Assembly (NCBI RefSeq): GCF_032121415.1
Contig: NZ_CP135079.1
Span: forward strand, 6,200,001-6,264,000
DNA: 64,000 nt
Source of the DNA: Streptomyces parvus
GTDB taxonomy: Bacteria; Actinomycetota; Actinomycetes; Streptomycetales; Streptomycetaceae
Direction: 5' to 3'
Positions 59,860 through 64,000 of the stretch are shown piece after piece (the stretch's first letter is position 1; each line of letters begins with the position of its first letter). The notes under the pieces are model-generated. The model was not told the origin of the DNA, ran no database searches, and saw only the letters and a list, made by a program, of their open reading frames with translations. The translations under genes and the position numbers were made by a program.

Positions 59860-60488
59860 GCAGCGCCCGCGACACCGTGCTGGGCCGGATCCGCGACGCC
59901 CTCGCACTGGCCCCGACACCCGCCGTCGTCGTCCCGCGCGACTACCGCACCGGCCGTGCCCTGCCCGACGACGAACGCCTCGCCCTCTTCACCGACCGGC
60001 TCCTCGACTACAAGGCTCGGGTGCACCTCTGCACGGCTGACCGCACCGCCGAGGTCATCGGTGAGGCACTGCGGGAGCACGGCGCGCGGCGCATCGGCGT
60101 TCCGGCCGGGCTGGACGCGCACTGGCTCACCGGGTACGACGGCGAGGTGCGGGAGGACCACCCCGACGTCTCGCCCGCGCAACTCGACACCCTGGACGCG
60201 GTGGTGACGGGATCGGCCGCCGGCTGCGCCGAGACCGGCACGATCTTCCTGGACGGTTCTCCCGGCCAGGGGCGCCGGGCGCTGTCCCTCGTTCCCGATC
60301 TGCACGTGTGCGTCGTCGACCTCTCCACCGTCGCGGCGGGCGTGCCCGAGGCGGTGGCACGCCTCGCGCCCGAACGGCCGACGACGCTGATCAGCGGGCC
60401 GTCCGCCACCTCCGACATCGAGCTGGAGCGGGTGGAGGGCGTCCACGGCCCCCGCACCCTGGTGGCGGTGATCCGCACAGACGCGTAG
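59856..60488 (+). CDS. lutC: LutC, LUD-domain subunit of L-lactate oxidation
   Basis: 210 aa LUD domain protein: AVVTGSAAGCAETGTIFLDG, LSLVPDLHVCVVDLSTV and SGPSATSDIELERVEGVHGP, the last being the highly conserved LutC/YkgG motif. It completes the lactate oxidation complex. ATG 59856 overlaps lutB and has GAGGAGG upstream. The operon ends here. Confidence 0.93.
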   Translation: MSSARDTVLGRIRDALALAPTPAVVVPRDYRTGRALPDDERLALFTDRLLDYKARVHLCTADRTAEVIGEALREHGARRIGVPAGLDAHWLTGYDGEVREDHPDVSPAQLDTLDAVVTGSAAGCAETGTIFLDGSPGQGRRALSLVPDLHVCVVDLSTVAAGVPEAVARLAPERPTTLISGPSATSDIELERVEGVHGPRTLVAVIRTDA

Positions 60489-60545
60489 AGCCCGGGGAGC
60501 ACTACCCGTGATCGAGGGCTCGGGGATCCGCTACCCGTGATCGAC
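60489..60545. repeat. Imperfect ~28-bp tandem repeat at the 3' end of the DUF2264 gene
   Basis: CTACCCGTGATCGA occurs at about 60503 and again at 60531, each preceded by a CGGGGA-containing stretch. The second copy contains the stop codon and last codons of the minus-strand DUF2264 gene, so the first looks like a duplicated gene end. Confidence 0.6.
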
Positions 60546-62459
60546 CGTCACCGTGCCCCGGCCGAAGGTGATACGCGTCCGCGCCCCGTCCTGCGCCCAG
60601 CAAACGGTGACGGTGTCACCGGCCAGCTCCACCCGGTCCACCACCTCGTCCGTCGCCCCGTCCACGTCCTGGTCCGGCAGGGCGGCTTCCGGATCGGCGG
60701 TGAGGGAGGCGAGGGCCACCAGGACCGCCGTTCCGGTCACCTCGGCGCCGAGCCGCGGCACGGTCGCCCAGCGTGTGAACGCCGTTCCCCGCGGGGCCCG
60801 TACGTCCTCGGGTGCTTCCCACCCGTGCAGTCCCCGCAGCAGCGAACGCACCGGGCCGTCCGGGTCGGTCGCCCAGCCCGTCAGCTCGGCCCGCGCCCCG
60901 TCCGGCGCGCCCAGCACGCGGTGCACCCGCAGTTCGTGGCGGCCCCGCGCCACGGTCGCGCTCTCCACCCGCAGCCCCGGGACGGTGGACGGGCCCGCCG
61001 GGAACACCGGCAGATGCCAGGAGGCCGCCCAGCCCCAGCCGTCACCGTGCCCGGACCCCAGCGGACGGATACGCCGCCGGGCACTGCGCGCCCCGCCGAC
61101 CGTCACCGACAGATGGTTGTCCGCCGTGTTCTCCGCCGAGGTCGGCCCGGTCACGGTGGAGTACGCCAGGCGCGCGTAGTGCGGGTCCTCGTCGGCCGCC
61201 GACTCGCCTTCGTCCGGGCGGACATGGTCGCTGCCGTGGTTGTGCAACCGCACCACGCCGTCCGCCCCCGTCGACTGCACCAGAAAGCCCGCCGCCGGAA
61301 CGGACAGCACCCGGTCTGGACCCTCGCTCGGAGCCGCCGCCTCCGGCGACGCCCACAAAGGATGCTCGGCCGGGGCCAGGAGAGCCACGAAGGCCTTCGA
61401 CGCCCAATAAGGGGACGCGGGACCGGAATAGGTCTGCAGCGTCGCCGCGTGCGGACCGTGCCAGCCGAGGCTCAGCAGCCCGTCGTTCCCGACCGCGCCG
61501 CGCTCCAGAAAGTACCGCAGCGAGCCGCTGATCACGCGCCGGGAAGCTCCCGGGGTGAGCGGCGTATGCCCGGTCACCGCGCCCAGGCCCACCCCCGCGC
61601 TCGCCGCGAAGCGGTAGGTCAGCGAGCGGCCGAAGTGCAGCGGGGCCCCGTCGCCGCCGAACATCAGCGAGAAGCTCTCCAGATGCTCGCGCAGCCGCGC
61701 CCCGTGGAGCACCGACTCCTTTTCGTCGCCCGCCAGATGGGCGTCCAGCAGCGGATACAGGTGCAGCGCCCAGCCGTTGTAGTGGTCGAAGGCGCGCCCG
61801 TCCCCGTCGGCGTACCACCCGTCGCCCCGGTACCAGTGGTCCAGCAGCTCCAATGCCCGTTCCCGGGCGCGAACCGTCTCCGCGTCACCCCGGCCCACCG
61901 ACTCCAGGAACCCGGCGACGGTGTACGGGAAGAGGTACCAGTTGTTGCCCGCCGGAACATGCCGCAGCGCGCCCCGCAGCCACTGCTCCGCCCGGTCCTG
62001 TACGTCGGATGCCAGCCGGTCCCAGAGCCAGGGCCGGGTGAGCCGCAGGCCGAGGGCCACGGAGGCGGATTCCACCATGGGCTGTCCCTGCACATGGTGG
62101 TCGAGGATCAGCGGCCAGGACTCCGCGTCGTCCCGGCCCGGCGTCCGCGTACCGGCGCCGAGCCCGTCCGCGTACCGTTCCAGCAGACCGTTCGGGTCCT
62201 TGCCGCCCGCCCCGGCGACCCGGAAACCGGCCGCCAGGAACGTACGCGCGTATCCCTCCAGGCCGTCGGAGCGGACCCCCGAGTGCGACGGGGGCCCGGG
62301 CAGGTCGAGCCGGGCGCCGCCCGGCGTGGCCCACTTCCAGGCGGCTTCCAGCATGGCGTCGGCGGCCGCCTCCCAGTGGGCGCGGGTGTATCCGGTGTAC
62401 GGGCTCGACGCGCGGTCCTCCGGAGGGAGTCCGAAAAGGTCACCAGCGGAGGCGTTCAT
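60531..62459 (-). CDS. DUF2264 domain-containing protein (probable glycan-related enzyme)
   Basis: 642 aa. DUF2264 occupies about residues 20-390: YTRAHWEAAADAMLEAAWKW, LILDHHVQGQPMVESASVALGL, NNWYLFPYTVAGFLESVGRG and FDHYNGWALHLYPLLDA. It is an alpha/alpha-barrel, and the rest is a beta-rich domain. The family occurs beside rhamnogalacturonan and other polysaccharide-degrading genes and resembles heparinase/uronate hydrolase folds; activity is unproven. No signal peptide, so it probably acts on imported sugars. The promoter carries a cluster of GATCAA repeats. Confidence 0.88.
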   Translation of the reverse strand: MNASAGDLFGLPPEDRASSPYTGYTRAHWEAAADAMLEAAWKWATPGGARLDLPGPPSHSGVRSDGLEGYARTFLAAGFRVAGAGGKDPNGLLERYADGLGAGTRTPGRDDAESWPLILDHHVQGQPMVESASVALGLRLTRPWLWDRLASDVQDRAEQWLRGALRHVPAGNNWYLFPYTVAGFLESVGRGDAETVRARERALELLDHWYRGDGWYADGDGRAFDHYNGWALHLYPLLDAHLAGDEKESVLHGARLREHLESFSLMFGGDGAPLHFGRSLTYRFAASAGVGLGAVTGHTPLTPGASRRVISGSLRYFLERGAVGNDGLLSLGWHGPHAATLQTYSGPASPYWASKAFVALLAPAEHPLWASPEAAAPSEGPDRVLSVPAAGFLVQSTGADGVVRLHNHGSDHVRPDEGESAADEDPHYARLAYSTVTGPTSAENTADNHLSVTVGGARSARRRIRPLGSGHGDGWGWAASWHLPVFPAGPSTVPGLRVESATVARGRHELRVHRVLGAPDGARAELTGWATDPDGPVRSLLRGLHGWEAPEDVRAPRGTAFTRWATVPRLGAEVTGTAVLVALASLTADPEAALPDQDVDGATDEVVDRVELAGDTVTVCWAQDGARTRITFGRGTVTVDHG

Positions 62460-62470
62460 GCGTGAATCCT

Positions 62471-62569
62471 GATCGACCGATCAAGGAGGGTCAATGCAGC
62501 GATCAAGGGCGGTCTCAATCGATCAAACGATCAGTGCCGGGATCGGGCTCGGTATGGGGTCCGGATCAA
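62471..62569. repeat. GATCAA repeat cluster upstream of DUF2264
   Basis: CGATCAAGG or close variants occur at 62478, 62500, 62520, 62528 (CGATCAGTG) and 62563 (GGATCAAGG), with GATCGACC at 62471. The copies lie within 110 bp directly before the start codon at 62459. Directly repeated hexamers spaced about 20 bp apart suggest cooperative binding by a regulator not identified in the window. Confidence 0.6.
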
Positions 62570-62976
62570 GGAAGCAGTAGCCAGTCCGTTCCCACGGCGG
62601 CCAGCAGTCCCGCTCCCAGCAGCCAGCTGGCCAGCCGGGTGCGGCCGTTCCTGCTCAGCTCGATCATCACGCCGCACAGGATGAGCGCGAGCCCGTAGAC
62701 GCCGACGACGAGCACCGAGGAACGGCTCGCGATGCGCAGCGCAAGCACGACGGCCATCGCGGCCATGCCCAGCGCGGAGAGCACGATCCGCAGGTGCCGG
62801 GCCTGGCGCGGGGTGAGTCTCTTCCCGCTCCGACCCTCCGGTGCGTCGCGCCCCTCGTCCTCCGCATCCGTATCCGCCGCCTCGGCCTCTGCGGCGGTGT
62901 CGGTCTCGGCTATCGGGGCGTCGGCGTCCCGGCGCTGGTCCTGGTCCCGGTCCTGGTCCTGGTCAGAAGTGCTCAT
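62566..62976 (-). CDS. Small membrane protein with acidic N-terminus
   Basis: 136 aa from ATG 62976. The N-terminal 50 residues are a low-complexity Asp/Gln/Arg/Glu stretch (STSDQDQDRDQDQRRDADAP), followed by three to four membrane helices (LRIVLSALGMAAMAVVLALRI, VLVVGVYGLALILCGVMIEL, LASWLLGAGLLAAVGTDWLLL). DUF3017-like size and layout come to mind, but I do not assign it. Function unknown. Confidence 0.65.
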   Translation of the reverse strand: MSTSDQDQDRDQDQRRDADAPIAETDTAAEAEAADTDAEDEGRDAPEGRSGKRLTPRQARHLRIVLSALGMAAMAVVLALRIASRSSVLVVGVYGLALILCGVMIELSRNGRTRLASWLLGAGLLAAVGTDWLLLP

Positions 62977-63064
62977 GGAGCCGGATCGTAGTAGTTGTAC
63001 GGGCCCCGGGTTCGCGGACCCGGATCTTCCGGTCGCCTGTCCGGTCCCGGCATCGGCCTTCGCT

Positions 63065-63544
63065 CTATCCGCGCAGGCGGGGCGCCTCGGCAGCCGCTTC
63101 CACCGTCGGGCCCGACTCCACCCTGGCCGCCAACTCCCGCGCCCAGTCGGACAGCGCGGCGACATCGATCCCGTACGGCCCGGCCTCGGCGAACGGGGTG
63201 AGAGCCCCCGCGCCCCGGCGCAGCAGCCGCGCCCCGCCGGCGGTGTTGCCCCGCGCGGAGTGGGTCAGTCCCACCGCGAGCTGGGCCAGCCCCCGCCAGA
63301 GCTCGCGTTCGTCATCCGGCCCCGACTTCCAGGCGTCCTCGAAGACCTCGTGCGCATGGAACGGCATCCCCGCGTCCAGCAGCCGCTGCGCCTCCGCCAG
63401 CGTCTCCGCAGGCGTGCGGACGACCCCCTCCGGCTGTCGTTCGACGCCCGGCGCCCCGTACGGCAAGGGGCGGCCCAGTCCGTCACGGGGGCGCGCGTTG
63501 CGCGCCCGTCCCTCGGCATCACGGTCTCTGCGCGTCTCGTTCAC
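63065..63544 (-). CDS. DUF309 domain-containing protein
   Basis: 159 aa from GTG 63544. The DUF309 core is LLDAGMPFHAHEVFEDAWKS, then ERELWRGLAQLAVGLTHSARGN, with the conserved HEVFE...W...L pattern of this small alpha-helical family. The N-terminal 60 residues are Arg-rich and variable. No ribosome site is evident, so start choice is tentative (the frame runs to 63607). Function unknown. Confidence 0.82.
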   Translation of the reverse strand: MNETRRDRDAEGRARNARPRDGLGRPLPYGAPGVERQPEGVVRTPAETLAEAQRLLDAGMPFHAHEVFEDAWKSGPDDERELWRGLAQLAVGLTHSARGNTAGGARLLRRGAGALTPFAEAGPYGIDVAALSDWARELAARVESGPTVEAAAEAPRLRG

Positions 63545-63654
63545 TACTCGATTGTGCCCCGTACCTGCGGGGAATCGTGCGAACCCTGTCGGCGAGCACC
63601 CGCGCACGACTAGGCTCGACCGTCGAGAAGACTGCCTCTGTGGGAAGGGTGGGC

Positions 63655-64000
63655 ATGAAGCCGTCCCGGCCGTTGTACGAGCGTGAACCGGAACTCGCCG
63701 CCGCTGCCGAGGCGGTGGACGCCCTGTGCGGGGCGCAGGCCGTCGGTGGACTCCTGGTCTTCAGCGGAGAGGCGGGGCTCGGCAAGACGGCGCTGCTCGC
63801 CGAGATCCAGGCGATGGCGGCCGACCGCTGCACCGTGTGGTCCGCCCGGGGAGGCGAGACCGTCACCTCCGTACCGTTCCATGTCGTACGGCAGTTGCTG
63901 CAGCCCGCCTTCGACCGGTTCCCGCCCGACGAGACCCGGGCCCTGTTCGGCGACTGGTACGAGACCACCGCCCCGGCCCTCGGTCTCGCCGAGCCGAGCG
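63655..64000 (+). CDS. AAA ATPase / LuxR-type large regulator, N-terminal part (3' partial)
   Basis: 115 residues to the window edge with no stop. Walker A is GEAGLGKT (residues 38-45) in LLVFSGEAGLGKTALLAEIQ, preceded by LYEREPELAAA, as in the large ATP-dependent LuxR (LAL/MalT-like) regulators and other STAND ATPases of Streptomyces. The rest of the protein, including any HTH, lies outside. ATG 63655 is used; GTG 63640 is possible. Confidence 0.75.
   Translation, partial: MKPSRPLYEREPELAAAAEAVDALCGAQAVGGLLVFSGEAGLGKTALLAEIQAMAADRCTVWSARGGETVTSVPFHVVRQLLQPAFDRFPPDETRALFGDWYETTAPALGLAEPS

Noticed and set aside
62471..62569. CRISPR array
   Set aside because: The repeated unit is only 6-9 bp, spacers are irregular and no cas genes are present; it reads as an operator cluster.

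Overview
The window is very GC-rich, codes almost entirely on GC-rich third positions and uses many GTG starts. It carries a hopanoid operon, a four-gene 'conservon', TipA-type and two-domain regulators and a c-di-AMP riboswitch of actinobacterial type. All of this points to a Streptomyces chromosome. No phage, transposase, integrase, rRNA or CRISPR array was seen; the only RNA gene is tRNA-Pro(GGG).

Layout. 1-302: 3' end of a polysaccharide/teichoic-acid-type ABC ATPase. 648-11265: hopanoid operon hpnC-hpnD-hpnE-prenyl synthase-shc-hpnG-hpnH-hpnO-type aminotransferase, followed by a cupin-type XRE regulator with tandem operators and a small membrane protein. 11300-14665: tyrosine phosphatase, c-di-AMP (ydaO-type) riboswitch plus LysM/M23 wall hydrolase, and an SGNH hydrolase. 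14674-22518: a compact island made of the uncharacterised STM4011-STM4015 gene set (two radical SAM enzymes, a sulfatase-like metalloenzyme, an ATP-grasp-like enzyme, two LRR paralogues). It is read away from a divergent pair, a small 'QGDVLI' protein and a DUF6745 protein. 22531-29633: TetR, two PPOX-fold proteins, an MBL hydrolase, a TipAS-type MerR regulator with its own 19-bp-spacer promoter, a SnoaL-like protein and an N-terminally extended GAPDH. 29976-34116: conservon cvnABCD plus a GAF protein. 34152-42982: a LacI-type regulator and its probable regulon, an NMT1-type ABC importer and a divergent-side ThuA/sugar-dehydrogenase giant plus a sugar isomerase-like protein, tied together by identical 14-bp palindromes. 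43276-50909: decayed MmcQ/YjbR and VOC genes, a split transketolase with a MerR-type promoter, tRNA-Pro, an APC permease, a PAS-GAF-PP2C phosphatase and a GNAT enzyme. 51038-55882: Tat-exported phospholipase C, a DUF2510 protein and a NarL-type two-component pair. 56217-60488: DUF3040 and a FadR-type GntR regulator with matching operators before itself and before lutABC (L-lactate oxidation). 60531-64000: DUF2264 protein with a GATCAA repeat cluster, a small membrane protein, DUF309 and the start of a large AAA/LuxR-type regulator.

The most promising uncharacterised system is 14674-22518. Its gene content suggests a protein-modification pathway, and the two LRR proteins, each 320 aa, end in the same tail (RY-V/T-AVSE). 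Several control circuits can be read directly from the DNA: XRE, TipAS-MerR, a second MerR-type promoter, LacI, GntR-lut and the riboswitch. Three genes are visibly broken (epimerase fragment, MmcQ/YjbR, VOC). All functional names rest on reading protein sequence and recalled family features; no database search was run.
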